In this document: one piece after another, positions 1-9,097 of the stretch | Position numbering within the stretch: the first letter of the stretch is position 1 | Layout: each line of letters begins with the position of its first letter | NCBI GenBank assembly: GCA_014381825.1 | Contig: JACNKX010000097.1 | Span: forward strand, 124,001 to 188,000 | Origin: Planctomycetota bacterium | GTDB lineage: Bacteria; Planctomycetota; Planctomycetia; Pirellulales; Pirellulaceae | DNA length: 64,000 bases | Reading direction: 5' to 3' | The notes under the pieces: model-generated | Told to the model about the DNA's origin: nothing | What the model saw: the letters and a program-made list of their open reading frames with translations, nothing else | Databases searched by the model: none | Translations under genes and position numbers: made by a program

Positions 1-1118
1 TTTGGCTTGCCGTCGGGGCCGAGTTGAACTTCGAGTGGATTTGTCTTCTCGTCCAACTTGCCTTCCATGTGGCTTCGCAAATCAAAGTCACCACGATGAG
101 CGATGCCTTCTAATTCGCCGTACTCGCCGGGCGGCAGGAACGGAAACGCGTATTCGATATCCGCCGTGCCGGTCGAATAGTGACTCAACTCGTCAGGATC
201 GTGTTCACGTAGTTGTAGTCGATCACCCGCAAGACCAAGATCTTGGTACCACTTCATACGGCGATCGCGCCAGTAACCATACCAGTCTTGCGACGAATCA
301 GGGTGGCAGAAGAACTCGATTTCCATTTGCTCGAACTCGCGCGAGCGGAACGTGAAGTTTCGCGGCGTGATCTCGTTGCGAAAGCTCTTGCCGACTTGAG
401 CAATCCCGAACGGGATGCGGACTCGCGTGCTGTCGACAACGTTTTTGAAGTTTACGAAGATGCCTTGAGCCGTCTCGGGCCGAAGGAACGCGGTGTCTTC
501 TTCACCACCCAACGCACCAACAATTGTTTTGAACATCAAGTTAAATTCGCGGGGCTCCGTTAGCGTGCCTAGCGTTTTTGCATCGGGCCCCAGAGCCTGC
601 GACATGTCATCCAGATCTGGCAACGCAATGAAGTCGCCATCCCACTTCATCTCGTCAGCGTTCTTCGCTCGGAGATTGAAGAACTTTTGCGCGCGCGCTT
701 TCGTGTCAGCTTCTTCTTGCTCGATCTCCGCGATGGTCGTCACGAAGATACGTTGGCCTTTCGCTTCGACCCAACGACCTCGGACTTGGTCGTATCGATA
801 ACGTCGTTTCGACTCGCGGCAATCGACCATCTGGTCACAGAATAAATCGTAGTGACCGCTGCACTTCCAGACTTGTGGGTGCATAATGATCGTGCAATCG
901 AGCCCAGTCATTTCGTAAACGGCAGGTGCGCCAAGTGCCACCGACAAGTCGTCATGCCCCGTAACCATATCCCGCCACCACGCTTGCTTGACGTTACGCT
1001 TTAGCTCGACGCCTAACGGGCCATAATCCCAAAAGCCATTCAGGCCCCCGTAGATCTCGCTGGATTGAAAAAGAAAACCGCGGCGTTTGCAAAGCGAAAC
1101 GAGTTTGTCCATCTCCAT
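1..1118 (-). CDS. glyQS: Glycyl-tRNA synthetase, partial (3' end outside window)
   Basis: Charges tRNA-Gly with glycine in the cytoplasm. About 372 N-terminal codons are visible, reading off the left edge. The start region has the class II entry typical of the dimeric (archaeal/eukaryotic-like) enzyme, with FQSSEIYGG, GFWDYGPLG and KRNVKQAWW near the N-terminus, followed by TGHDDLS. Later come LRPETAQGIFVNFKNV and RNEITPRNFTFRSREFEQME, which are motif 2-type sequences, and GELEGIAHRGDFDL. This is the single-chain form, not the glyQ/glyS tetramer. I chose the ATG at 1118; a second in-frame ATG at 1112 (MDKLVSL) is equally possible, and AGAAGG lies about 14 bases upstream of the first. Family assignment is very secure; only the C-terminus is missing. 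Confidence 0.95.
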   Translation of the reverse strand, partial: MEMDKLVSLCKRRGFLFQSSEIYGGLNGFWDYGPLGVELKRNVKQAWWRDMVTGHDDLSVALGAPAVYEMTGLDCTIIMHPQVWKCSGHYDLFCDQMVDCRESKRRYRYDQVRGRWVEAKGQRIFVTTIAEIEQEEADTKARAQKFFNLRAKNADEMKWDGDFIALPDLDDMSQALGPDAKTLGTLTEPREFNLMFKTIVGALGGEEDTAFLRPETAQGIFVNFKNVVDSTRVRIPFGIAQVGKSFRNEITPRNFTFRSREFEQMEIEFFCHPDSSQDWYGYWRDRRMKWYQDLGLAGDRLQLREHDPDELSHYSTGTADIEYAFPFLPPGEYGELEGIAHRGDFDLRSHMEGKLDEKTNPLEVQLGPDGKP

Positions 1119-1384
1119 CGGTTGTACTCATCCTTCTTAGAAATCGAGATCATTGACTGCTAGCGTACACGACACGCGACTGGCAGCGCGGTTCGCAATA
1201 CGGGACGTTTCGGCCTGTTGCGCCGTAGGCTTTAGTCTCTTCTTGCGGCACCAGTCGATGAACGGACTCGCGCGAGACACGGTGGCAGTCAGCTCAAACT
1301 AGGCAATGTTGCAACAGTCGAACACGAAGGCTAGGTAACTCAGCCAATCTAGTCGTTGCGATAGGGAATCGTCTATGCCGAGTG

Positions 1385-2749
1385 TCAAACGCCGTCGCTG
1401 CTATCGATGGGTTTACCTTCCGTTGGCAACGTGACGTCGCTCGCATCGTCAAGGATGAATTGAATGCGGGTGGCGTGGTCATCTTGGACTTCTAAGATTT
1501 CGGCCACCGCGCCATGCACTTGAATCTTGTCTCCAACAACGGGCAATCGTTGGGCTCGAGCCATCAGAACGCCTGCGACCGTGTCCATGTCTTCGTCGGC
1601 GAGTTCGAGATTAAACGCTCGCTCAACTTCCTCGACGAGCGTGCTTCCCATCACCATATATCGTCCCGGCGATTGTTCCGAGATATTCGGTTCTTCTGTG
1701 TCAAATTCATCTTCGACCGGACCGACGATCTTCTCGAGTACGTTTTCCAAGGTCACGATCCCAATGATCGTGCCGTACTCGTCCAATACAAAGGCAAGCA
1801 ACTGATGCGTGGCTTGAAAATGACGCAGGACTTGGCTGATCGGCATTGTCTCCGGGACTTTGCGCGCCGGACGCATGAGCTGCCCAAGATCGATATCATC
1901 GCCCCCAGCTGCCAAGCCAAGGAGATCCTTCATGTGGATTACGCCCATCACCTTGTCGAGTGATCCATCGCAAAGTGGGTAACGAGTGTGCTTGGTTCGC
2001 TTCGCCTGTTCAAGGCATTCGGAGAACGGAGTGCTGACATCGAAGAAATCGACCTCGCCTCGCGGGACCATCACACGACGGCAAATCAAATCGTCGAATT
2101 CGAACACCGCGTTCAGCAAGCGATGCTCTGAACGTGTCAAATGCCCGTGCAGATGCGCGTCGGCCAACAACGCACGGATCTCGTCTTCGGTATGAGGTGT
2201 CTCGTGTTCGGTAGCACCGGTCAGACCGACCAATCGCAAGAGGAACGACGTCGTCACGTTCAACACGGCTAAGAACGGGTAGAGAATGACATAGAAAAAC
2301 TTCAGCGGCGCTGCACACCACAGAATCATTGTTTCCGGACGTCGGATCGCGAAGATCTTTGGAGCTTGTTCGCCGATCACGAGATGTAACGCAGTAATCG
2401 TCGAGAATGCGATGACAAACGCAACCCCGTGGATCATCGCTTCGCTGGTGACGCCGCCCGCTTTTAACGCGGGCTCCACCAGATGGGCAAAAGCGGGCTC
2501 GCCAACCCAACCTAATGCCAACGAAGCCATCGTGATTCCGAGCTGGCAAGCTGACAGCGAAGCGTCAAGCCTCTCGGCGAGCCACTGCGCCGTTTTGGCA
2601 AAGACTCGACGGTCGGTGACCAGTTGCTCGATTTGGCTCAAACGTACTTTGACGAGCGCGAACTCCGCGGCGACGAAGAAACCGTTCAACAGGACGAGGA
2701 AAATCGCAACGAGGATCTCGAAGGTATCCGCTAACCACGGAGGAATCAT
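1385..2749 (-). CDS. CNNM/CorC (hemolysin C) family transporter-like membrane protein
   Basis: 454 residues, full length for the family. An N-terminal DUF21/CNNM membrane domain occupies about residues 1-190 (it opens LVAIFLVLLNGFFVAAEFALVK). A CBS-domain pair follows at about 200-330 (MVPRGEVDFFDVSTPFSEC; HMKDLLGL; VLDEYGTIIGIVTLENVLEKIVG). A CorC/HlyC transporter-associated domain ends the protein at about 345-430. Members are linked to Mg2+/Co2+ efflux or membrane ion homeostasis; the older name hemolysin is not a functional claim. It lies 82 bp downstream of comB on the same strand, with glyQS 266 bp further on, so a loose operon is possible. Substrate is not visible from the sequence. 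Confidence 0.9.
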   Translation of the reverse strand: MIPPWLADTFEILVAIFLVLLNGFFVAAEFALVKVRLSQIEQLVTDRRVFAKTAQWLAERLDASLSACQLGITMASLALGWVGEPAFAHLVEPALKAGGVTSEAMIHGVAFVIAFSTITALHLVIGEQAPKIFAIRRPETMILWCAAPLKFFYVILYPFLAVLNVTTSFLLRLVGLTGATEHETPHTEDEIRALLADAHLHGHLTRSEHRLLNAVFEFDDLICRRVMVPRGEVDFFDVSTPFSECLEQAKRTKHTRYPLCDGSLDKVMGVIHMKDLLGLAAGGDDIDLGQLMRPARKVPETMPISQVLRHFQATHQLLAFVLDEYGTIIGIVTLENVLEKIVGPVEDEFDTEEPNISEQSPGRYMVMGSTLVEEVERAFNLELADEDMDTVAGVLMARAQRLPVVGDKIQVHGAVAEILEVQDDHATRIQFILDDASDVTLPTEGKPIDSSDGV

Positions 2750-2801
2750 GTTGTTTATTCAGAATCCGTATACAGATGAACTAGCCCAACCGACGAACAT
2801 C

Positions 2802-2828
2802 GGCGGCTACGCAAGTTGATAGTGTAGC
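2802..2828. repeat. Small inverted repeat between comB and the CNNM gene
   Basis: Seven-base arms CGGCTAC and GTAGCCG are separated by 13 bases, directly after the comB stop. There is no T-tract, so it is weak as a terminator. It resembles other intergenic elements here that contain CGTAGC/GCTACG. Confidence 0.35.
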
Positions 2829-2831
2829 CGT

Positions 2832-3578
2832 TCATTTCGCAGATGTAATCCGCCAATTGGCAAGATCTAGTTCGGGAACCACCTCCAATTTGTCAAGCTG
2901 TGCGGCGATTTCAATATCTCGCTCTTGCCCGATTTCGATGAGATTCCGCGCTCCGATGCTGTCTCGCAACGTTTCGTGCAACGGAACTTTGTTCTCGCCC
3001 AGTTCACGCGAGAAGCGACTCCACGACTCGAGTGCGATCGTGGCTTGGTCATTCAGCTTCGGGCGTTCTCCGCTGCCAACCAACTGCTCCGTGATCGCAC
3101 CTGCCAGTAGAACATCCTCTCGTGTGATCTGCCGATTCGTTCCTGCACAAACGATCTCGACACAATCTTCGTCGGCAAGGCGATCAGAAACGGCGGATAA
3201 ATTGACGAAGGCGGCGAGCAGAACGCGAGCAGCGCCTTGCGCGGTTTTCATGGCTCGCGTTCCGTTGGTCGTCGTGAAGAGCAGCGTCTTGCCACCGATA
3301 GTCGCTTGTGTGTACTCCAGTGGCGAGTTGCCAAAGTCAAAACCGTCGATTTTTTTTCCGCCGCGTTCGCCGCCCAGTACGGAGTCCGCGCCAACCTCTC
3401 TTCGGAGTTGAAGGGCTTCGTCGACTTCCAAGCATGGAATGACGCGTGTTGCACCTGCCGCTAACGCATAAGCGATGGTTGTTGTCGCTCGGAGGACATC
3501 AATCACGACGACCGTTTTGTCATTCAGTTGACCATCGTCAACCAACTCAGGAAGGAAGTGAACGTGTATCGTCTGCAT
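2832..3578 (-). CDS. comB: 2-phosphosulfolactate phosphatase family protein (ComB)
   Basis: 248 residues, the usual length for ComB. Diagnostic stretches are VVVIDVLRATTTIAYALAAGA near the N-terminus, LGGERGGKKIDGFDFGNSP in the middle, and TLLFTTTNGTRAM. The family is Mg2+-dependent and removes phosphate from 2-phosphosulfolactate, a step of coenzyme M synthesis in methanogens. In bacteria the same enzyme probably serves sulfolactate or another sulfonate pathway, or an uncharacterised phosphatase role. No other sulfonate gene is adjacent, so the pathway is unresolved. Start at ATG 3578. It sits 51 bp after the DinB-fold gene on the same strand. Confidence 0.88.
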   Translation of the reverse strand: MQTIHVHFLPELVDDGQLNDKTVVVIDVLRATTTIAYALAAGATRVIPCLEVDEALQLRREVGADSVLGGERGGKKIDGFDFGNSPLEYTQATIGGKTLLFTTTNGTRAMKTAQGAARVLLAAFVNLSAVSDRLADEDCVEIVCAGTNRQITREDVLLAGAITEQLVGSGERPKLNDQATIALESWSRFSRELGENKVPLHETLRDSIGARNLIEIGQERDIEIAAQLDKLEVVPELDLANWRITSAK

Positions 3579-3629
3579 AACACTGGGATTCCTTGGGCGA
3601 GTGCGCGTTTGGACATCGCACCACCGCGT

Positions 3630-4148
3630 TTAGAACTCTCGCCACCCGGAACTGACCCATGGTGTATCGACGTTCGCATCGAGGCGCAGGCGTAACGTTA
3701 GCTGCGCGGCGTGATGCTGGATATGCCGGATGTTGCAGACATGGAGTTCCGCGCGCGAAAAGTCCTTTCGAGGAAACCCACAGGGAACGGCGAGCGATTC
3801 GACCGTTTCCGATTGCGTGACAGCACTTGCTCTGGCTCGGCAGAATTCAAGATAGCTCTTGATTGCTGCTCGCTCGTAGACCTCCGTCGGTTCTTGATCC
3901 AAGAGTTGCTCGTACTGTCCAAAGAACGATGGGTGCTCTCGATGATACGGCTGCGACTTCATGGCGTCTTCATCGCGGCTCAGGTAGAGATCAGCAAAGA
4001 TCAAAGTGTGCAGGGCAACTTGCGAGAATGGAAATCTTGCGACGGGCGCGTTCCAGCTTTTATCCGGACAACGCTCAACGCAAGCACTCAACGTGCAGAA
4101 TGCTGCTTCATATTGATTTGCGAACAATTCCTTGATCATCGTTAACAT
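3630..4148 (-). CDS. DinB-fold (DinB/YfiT-like) protein
   Basis: 172 residues, matching the four-helix DinB-like superfamily. The N-terminus has the family opening (MIKELFANQYEAAFCTL), then FPFSQVALHTLIFADLYLSR, whose His is in the position of the first metal ligand, and near the C-terminus HIQHHAAQLTLRLR, which supplies the HxxxH pair. Members are metal-binding proteins, some acting as bacillithiol or mycothiol S-transferases; many have no known substrate. Two starts are possible, ATG 4148 and ATG 4139. It may be cotranscribed with comB. The fold call is good; function is unknown. Confidence 0.75.
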   Translation of the reverse strand: MLTMIKELFANQYEAAFCTLSACVERCPDKSWNAPVARFPFSQVALHTLIFADLYLSRDEDAMKSQPYHREHPSFFGQYEQLLDQEPTEVYERAAIKSYLEFCRARASAVTQSETVESLAVPCGFPRKDFSRAELHVCNIRHIQHHAAQLTLRLRLDANVDTPWVSSGWREF

Positions 4149-4213
4149 GCCAAGCTATCCTCAGTTGTTCGTATTGTTCTGGTTAAGCCATTGAACCTAA
4201 AAAGGTATCCATT

Positions 4214-4897
4214 ATGTGGCGGTTCCTGTCGCTCGCATTTTGCATCATTCATATCACCGCGTCGACCGCGACTGCAGAGGAAGAGAAGTCGCCACGGCTG
4301 CCCAAAGTTGTGTTGGTCGGCGATTCGATTCGGTTAAGCTACGCGCCACGCGTAACTCAACAACTGGCAGGAAATGCGACAATCATCAGTCCCAAAGCGA
4401 ACGGCGGCGACAGCAGCAACGTCTTGAAACATCTTGACCAATGGGTGATTCGGGAGAAGCCTGACGTCGTTCACTTCAATTGTGGCATTCACGACACGAA
4501 GAAGTTCATTTCAACGGGCAAGTTTCAAATCTCGCCCGAGCAGTATGAGGAAAATCTCCGCGAGATCGTGAAGCGAATCCGTCAAGAAACCGACGCTGTC
4601 GTCCTGTTCGCCACCTCCACTCCGATTCTCGACCAGCGAGCTGCCGCAGCTCGGAAGGGCCGAGCGTACGAATTGTTGGGCACCAGTATCGAACAATACA
4701 ATGAGATCGCAGTTCGTGTTATGCGAGAGCTGGGCGTTCCGATCGATGATCTGCATCATGCCATGGTGGAACCCGACGCACTCCATGAATCGAAAGACCT
4801 CATCGGAAAGGACGGAGTACACCTGACGGAAACCGGCGTCGAGTTGGTGGGGACGACGGTGGCCGCATTCATTGCCGAGCGAGTGGGCCCGTCATGA
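4214..4897 (+). CDS. Secreted SGNH/GDSL-family hydrolase
   Basis: 227 residues with an N-terminal signal peptide (about residues 1-21, hydrophobic then TATA-EEE). The SGNH blocks are visible: block I VVLVGDSIR with the nucleophile Ser38, a Gly in NGGDSSNV, block III HFNCGIHDTK with the Asn, and block V KDGVHLTETG carrying the catalytic Asp and His. Such enzymes are esterases or deacetylases of lipids or carbohydrates outside the cytoplasm; the substrate cannot be told. Start at ATG 4214 with AAGG about 10 bases upstream. It is divergent from the DinB-fold gene. Confidence 0.85.
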   Translation: MWRFLSLAFCIIHITASTATAEEEKSPRLPKVVLVGDSIRLSYAPRVTQQLAGNATIISPKANGGDSSNVLKHLDQWVIREKPDVVHFNCGIHDTKKFISTGKFQISPEQYEENLREIVKRIRQETDAVVLFATSTPILDQRAAAARKGRAYELLGTSIEQYNEIAVRVMRELGVPIDDLHHAMVEPDALHESKDLIGKDGVHLTETGVELVGTTVAAFIAERVGPS

Positions 4898-5375
4898 CAA
4901 GGCCTCCGAAGTTAGTACAGATCGACTCGATCGAGTAGGTAACGCAATCGGTTCACAATCGGATTAGGCTCGAATACGTACAGTTGGCAGCGGGCGAAAG
5001 GCTGCAAGTGTAGAATGGCAGGCTATACGGGCTTTATTCCGCCCCACTCAAGAAGCATGCAGTCTGAAAAAGATCGACCGGCTCCGTCGCCACAATCGCA
5101 TCATCGAACTTGAACGTACATTGATCTCAATAAGCCGTAGAATCGCAGAGCGAACGGCCGTGCCTGTCCCCTCCGTTCGGACCTCAACATCACCGCCCCG
5201 TCCGCCTTCGCGCCGCAACACTCCCCTCAGCGATTTCGATTTGCGACACGACGTCACAATCGGTTAACCTATTCTCTATCTCGCTTCGTGGTGCCCTTGA
5301 AATCGCATAGTCCGTTCCCACCACGAAGCAGCAAAGTTCAACGCACGATCTAGCCGTCTCAAAGCAGGCGGATAG
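4898..5375. other. Intergenic region with an 11-bp inverted repeat
   Basis: 478 bases with no convincing gene. Two symmetric sites stand out: a perfect 12-bp palindrome ACTCGATCGAGT at 4925-4936, and an 11-bp perfect inverted repeat (GCTTCGTGGTG at 5283-5293, CACCACGAAGC at 5319-5329) with a 25-base spacer, ending 46 bases before the next start codon. The second could be an operator or an mRNA leader hairpin for the following gene. No T-tract follows either site. Confidence 0.5.
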
Positions 5376-5987
5376 ATGTCAATTCGTTCTGTTCATCAAG
5401 TCCTCCCAATGACATCACCGCAATGGAACTGGTACGCAACGCAAGAACTCGCGGACACACTCGCGCGGGACGGTCTCGAATGCCCACATTGCAAACAACT
5501 GACTTGCAAAATCAACGTTGTCAACACGCCAGAGAAATCTCACTTCCACTGCCGCCTCTGTGAAGCTGAATTCCTACCCGAAGAATACTACGCGGCACAA
5601 AATGCCCTGCAACCCACTGGTGTTTCAACGCTCTATCGACCGGTTGGCGAAAACGAACTTACCAAAATCCGTGAAACGGATTTCGCCAGTTTCCCGACCC
5701 GACTATTTTGGCAACCGATTTTTTATCCCGTGCTCACTCAAGATTACGCCGAATCAATCGCACGTAATTGGAATTCAAATGACGAGAACCACAACTACGT
5801 TGGATTCGTCACGCGATTCCAAGTTCGTAACGAATTTCTGTCACGATATGATGTCCAAACCGCAGCTGATCGCGATACGTTGGAATATTGGATTCCAGCC
5901 GAGGACTTGGAATCGTTCAACGAAAACATCGTCGGCAAAATTGAGGTGATCGCCGAATTTCATCGGGGCGAACGGGTTACCGATTAA
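5376..5987 (+). CDS. Hypothetical protein with an N-terminal zinc-ribbon-like motif
   Basis: 203 residues, not recognised as a named family. Near residues 38-70 two Cys pairs, CPHCKQ and CRLCEAEF, about 20 residues apart form a zinc-ribbon-like motif. The rest is acidic and aromatic with no membrane segment or signal peptide, so it is probably cytoplasmic. Start ATG 5376 has a weak AGGCGG upstream; ATG 5409 (MTSPQWNWY) is an alternative and may be better. Its stop overlaps by 11 bases the 3' end of a weaker reverse-strand frame. The composition looks coding, and the Cys pattern supports a real protein. Confidence 0.65.
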   Translation: MSIRSVHQVLPMTSPQWNWYATQELADTLARDGLECPHCKQLTCKINVVNTPEKSHFHCRLCEAEFLPEEYYAAQNALQPTGVSTLYRPVGENELTKIRETDFASFPTRLFWQPIFYPVLTQDYAESIARNWNSNDENHNYVGFVTRFQVRNEFLSRYDVQTAADRDTLEYWIPAEDLESFNENIVGKIEVIAEFHRGERVTD

Positions 5988-6285
5988 TCTCATTCTCGTA
6001 AAATGATGTTGAACGAATCCGACGCAAACCGAACTCGTAGCGCCCGGCACATAACATCTGTATATCTTTTCTTGTCAAGTAGTTCGTACGCTCTTCGCGG
6101 TAAAAAGTTTGCATTTTTGTGAGACCCGTTCTTTGGGCCTCATCGATCCGGTGCAATAACTCGTCAATGAGCTGTTTAACGGCTTCGGTAGTGCTTGGCG
6201 TGTTAGCGAAGGCAATTGGGCCTGGTGACGGGTGACTCACGCGATCCGTTCCAAGGCGTGACGACCACGAAGCGAAATCGAGCAA
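5977..6285 (-). CDS. Possible hypothetical protein (weak start, maybe 5'-truncated)
   Basis: 102 codons from a TTG. The frame stays open back to 6360, giving about 127 codons without an ATG or GTG. The translated sequence looks protein-like: [15 protein letters not shown] just upstream of the TTG, then a helical stretch (EAVKQLIDELLHRIDEAQR) and a polar C-terminus. No family is recognised. It may be a real gene with a non-standard start, a 5'-truncated remnant, or chance. The 3' end overlaps the convergent 203-residue gene by 11 bases. Confidence 0.35.
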   Translation of the reverse strand: MLDFASWSSRLGTDRVSHPSPGPIAFANTPSTTEAVKQLIDELLHRIDEAQRTGLTKMQTFYREERTNYLTRKDIQMLCAGRYEFGLRRIRSTSFYENEINR

Positions 6286-6441
6286 AGTGTGGTCTTCAAC
6301 AAAGAGATAACGATAACATTGTCTTGTAGGATTTTCGCCTCGGCGACCGGGTTGTGTCTCCTACAGCAAATGCCGTGGTGAAGTTATCCTACCTACTGCG
6401 GTTAGCCCGAAGGAGCGTTCGCGGATTGAGTGTCGGTCATT

Positions 6442-6463
6442 GCTCGGGATAATGGTCCCGAGC
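6442..6463. repeat. 8-bp-stem hairpin upstream of ubiE
   Basis: GCTCGGGA and TCCCGAGC form a perfect 8-bp stem with a six-base loop, followed directly by TACGTAGG. The GCTACG at its edge is shared with palindromic elements near 10.23-10.30 kb and 43.76 kb. It sits about 85 bases before the ubiE start and could be a dispersed repeat or a leader structure. Confidence 0.45.
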
Positions 6464-6547
6464 TACGTAGGACGTAACGAGCATTCTTCGCGCGACTCTC
6501 AGGTAGAACGGCGTACGCTCGACCTTTTGACTTCTCCGAGGTATTCA

Positions 6548-7303
6548 ATGACGGCCACCGTCGATAAATCGAACGAACGTGTTCAAAAGATGTTCGGCGA
6601 GATCGCGCCTCGCTACGATCTATTGAACCACTTGCTGTCGATGAACACCGACAAGTATTGGCGGCGGCAGACCGTTCGACTTGCGCCGCCGGAAGGTGAC
6701 GCTCCAATTTTGGACGTCTGCACGGGAACGGGAGACTTGGCATTCGCTTACTACAAGCGGACGCGGGGTGAGGTCGAGATCGTTGGGTCCGACTTCTGCC
6801 CCGAGATGCTTGCGATCGGGGATCAAAAGAAAGAGAAGCTCGGTTGCGATGGACAGATTACGTTTGTCGAAGCTGATTCGCAAAACTTGCCGTTTGACGA
6901 CGATCGATTCCAGCTCGTGACGGTTGCGTTCGGACTGCGGAACGTCGCGGATACAGATCGAGGGCTTCGCGAGATGACTCGGGTTTGCATGCCTGGCGGT
7001 CGTGTTGCGGTGCTGGAGTTCTCGATGCCCGGTTGGCAACCATTCAAGGCGATCTACGGCTTCTACTTTCTGAAGGTGTTGCCGAAGATCGGCCAATGGA
7101 TGATGAGGAACAAGCAAGAAGCGTACAGCTATCTTCCGAAAAGCGTCGGCCAATTTCCGTGCGGCGAAGCGTTGTCCGAACGAATGCGAGGCGCTGGTCT
7201 TTCGGAAGTGCGGTTTCATCCGATGACACTTGGCATCGCAACGTTGTATGTCGGGACCAAGCCTGAGCGCCAAGACGCTTCGACCGATGAGGCTGATTCA
7301 TGA
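6548..7303 (+). CDS. ubiE: Demethylmenaquinone methyltransferase (UbiE/MenG)
   Basis: 251 residues. Transfers a methyl group from S-adenosylmethionine to demethylmenaquinone, the last step of menaquinone synthesis. SAM-binding motif [12 protein letters not shown] is at residues 55-65. The family signatures [16 protein letters not shown] near the N-terminus, [23 protein letters not shown] and [12 protein letters not shown] all match. The frame is open upstream to 6440, but that would add 36 unrelated residues; ATG 6548 gives the normal family start. It overlaps ubiX by four bases (ATGA), indicating translational coupling in a quinone operon. Confidence 0.95.
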   Translation: MTATVDKSNERVQKMFGEIAPRYDLLNHLLSMNTDKYWRRQTVRLAPPEGDAPILDVCTGTGDLAFAYYKRTRGEVEIVGSDFCPEMLAIGDQKKEKLGCDGQITFVEADSQNLPFDDDRFQLVTVAFGLRNVADTDRGLREMTRVCMPGGRVAVLEFSMPGWQPFKAIYGFYFLKVLPKIGQWMMRNKQEAYSYLPKSVGQFPCGEALSERMRGAGLSEVRFHPMTLGIATLYVGTKPERQDASTDEADS

Positions 7304-7911
7304 ACCAGCCAATCGTTGTGGGCATTACCGGCGCGAGCGGAGCGGTTTACGCCGTGCGTTTGATCGAACTCCTGCTGGAAGCGGGTTGCGAAGTTCACCT
7401 CGCGATTAGCCCTTCTGGCAAGACCGTGATTGCGCATGAGCTGAATTTGAATGTAGATCTCAATCACTTTTTACCCGATGCTCTGCTTCGTTGTTCGGTA
7501 TCTACGAGTTCGCTTCACTACCATCACTTCACGGACTTCATGGCACCGATTGCCAGTGGTTCGTTTGTGACGGGTGGAATGGTGATCTGTCCCTGTTCCG
7601 GAACAACGCTCAGTTCTGTCGCCCGCGCCGCAGGAACCAATTTGATTCAACGTGCGGCGGAAGTTCACTTGAAGGAGCGCCGGAAGCTGATCCTCGTGCC
7701 GCGCGAGACTCCGCTCTCACTGCCACAGATCAACAATATGAAACTCGCCACAGAAGCTGGCGCGATCATTCTGCCTGCGATGCCCGGTTGGTATCACGGC
7801 GTGAACTCACTAAGTGATCTGGTGGATTTCGTTGTCTGTCGAATTCTGGATCAACTCGGCATCAAGACCGACCTCATGCAACGATGGGGAGACATGCGTT
7901 CTCGCGATTAA
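7300..7911 (+). CDS. ubiX: Flavin prenyltransferase UbiX
   Basis: 203 residues. Makes prenylated FMN, the cofactor of UbiD-type decarboxylases. Recognised from [20 protein letters not shown] at the N-terminus (FMN-binding, with the conserved GASG), the central [16 protein letters not shown] and the [21 protein letters not shown] segment typical of UbiX/Pad1. In the futalosine menaquinone pathway this protein supports MqnL-type decarboxylation, so it can equally be named mqnM. The start overlaps the ubiE stop as ATGA and its TAA overlaps the next ATG by one base. No ubiD/mqnL gene is in the window. Confidence 0.94.
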   Translation: MNQPIVVGITGASGAVYAVRLIELLLEAGCEVHLAISPSGKTVIAHELNLNVDLNHFLPDALLRCSVSTSSLHYHHFTDFMAPIASGSFVTGGMVICPCSGTTLSSVARAAGTNLIQRAAEVHLKERRKLILVPRETPLSLPQINNMKLATEAGAIILPAMPGWYHGVNSLSDLVDFVVCRILDQLGIKTDLMQRWGDMRSRD

Positions 7912-8852
7912 TGATTACTCGCCTTCGTCACATCTTGGAGATGATCCGGTTCAGTCATACGATCTTCGCGCTACCGTTCGCGATGTTGGCCGCCGTTATG
8001 GCGTGGACGACGCCCGGTTCTTCCTCCCCCCTGCCCTCTGCTCCTCCTTCGTTCAATTGGCTGCACCTAGTCGGAGTGCTTCTCTGCATGGTCTTCGCAC
8101 GCAACGCCGCGATGGCGTTCAATCGAATTGCCGATCGCAAGGTCGATGCCGAGAATCCACGTACTGCGAATCGACATATTCCAGCGGGAGTTCTTTCCGT
8201 GGCAAGTGTCGTCTGCTTTACGCTACTGTCTTCGATTGGTTTCGTCACGTCGACGCTACTGTTTCTTCCGAATCCGCTGCCGGTTGTACTCTCGGTGCCG
8301 GTGCTCGGCTTTCTGATGGCGTACAGCTACACGAAGCGAATCACGTCGCTGGCTCAATTCTGGCTCGGAGCTTCGTTGATGTTGGCCCCGATCTGTGCGT
8401 GGATCGCACTTCGTGGCGAGATTCTCCTTGATAATCCCGCCGACATTTTGCCCGCGGTTTGCTTAGGCGGTGGCGTTCTGATGTGGGTAGCCGGTTTCGA
8501 TATGATCTACGCTTGCCAAGATTTCGAGTTTGACGTGAAGGCGAAACTACGCAGCATTCCAACGGCACTAGGAATCGCTGGGGCGTTGCGGCTCGCCGCG
8601 ATTTGTCACTTTGCGATGATTCTTGTGCTTGTGGCGTTGCCTTTCACGTCGCGGCTTGGTGGCCCAGCGTTAGGGCTTGGTTGGATCTACTGGAGCGCAA
8701 TCGCAGCGATCGCGATTTTGCTGTTCTACGAGCACTGGTTAGTGCGTCCAGATGATTTAACTCGAGTGAACATCGCGTTTTTCAACGTCAATGCGATTGT
8801 TTCAATCGGATTGTTCGCACTAACAACAATCGATCTCTTAACGACCCTTTAA
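7911..8852 (+). CDS. UbiA-family polyprenyltransferase, probably menaquinone pathway (MqnP-like)
   Basis: 313 residues, integral membrane protein with eight to nine predicted helices. Prenylates an aromatic acid. Both Asp-rich motifs of the UbiA superfamily are present: NRIADRKVDAENPRTANR at about 72-90 and YACQDFEFDVKAKLRSIPTALG at about 195-216. Start ATG 7911 overlaps the ubiX stop (TAATG); an earlier in-frame codon at 7884 lies inside ubiX and is unlikely. Sequence alone does not separate ubiA from mqnP, but position between ubiX and mqnE favours a role in the futalosine menaquinone route. That pathway assignment is inference. Confidence 0.9.
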   Translation: MITRLRHILEMIRFSHTIFALPFAMLAAVMAWTTPGSSSPLPSAPPSFNWLHLVGVLLCMVFARNAAMAFNRIADRKVDAENPRTANRHIPAGVLSVASVVCFTLLSSIGFVTSTLLFLPNPLPVVLSVPVLGFLMAYSYTKRITSLAQFWLGASLMLAPICAWIALRGEILLDNPADILPAVCLGGGVLMWVAGFDMIYACQDFEFDVKAKLRSIPTALGIAGALRLAAICHFAMILVLVALPFTSRLGGPALGLGWIYWSAIAAIAILLFYEHWLVRPDDLTRVNIAFFNVNAIVSIGLFALTTIDLLTTL

Positions 8853-9097
8853 GAGAATCGGCGGGTCGACGTTTGAACAAAAGGAATCAGGAAAACGGGG
8901 GCCAATCCTGTATGTTAACTCGCTCTTGTACAATTCAGTAGCGTCTATTGCCTCGTCTCATTCATCTCCTGGACAGCCTGTTAAGTCCAGCCTAGACTCG
9001 ACGGTTTGAAGACTAACCTCGGTCTTATCTACTTCTTCTTGACCTCCTCGACGGAATAAAGCCCACGTTTTCCGGAATCAACAAGGATTGCCCGACG

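Noticed and set aside
1119-1384. Small Cys/His-containing reverse frame between the CNNM gene and glyQS
   Set aside because: No start codon or ribosome site; the Cys/His spacing is irregular and the frame is short.
2010-2549. Reverse-strand frame inside the CNNM gene
   Set aside because: It is another frame of a well-supported gene and is Arg/Cys-rich with no recognisable motif.
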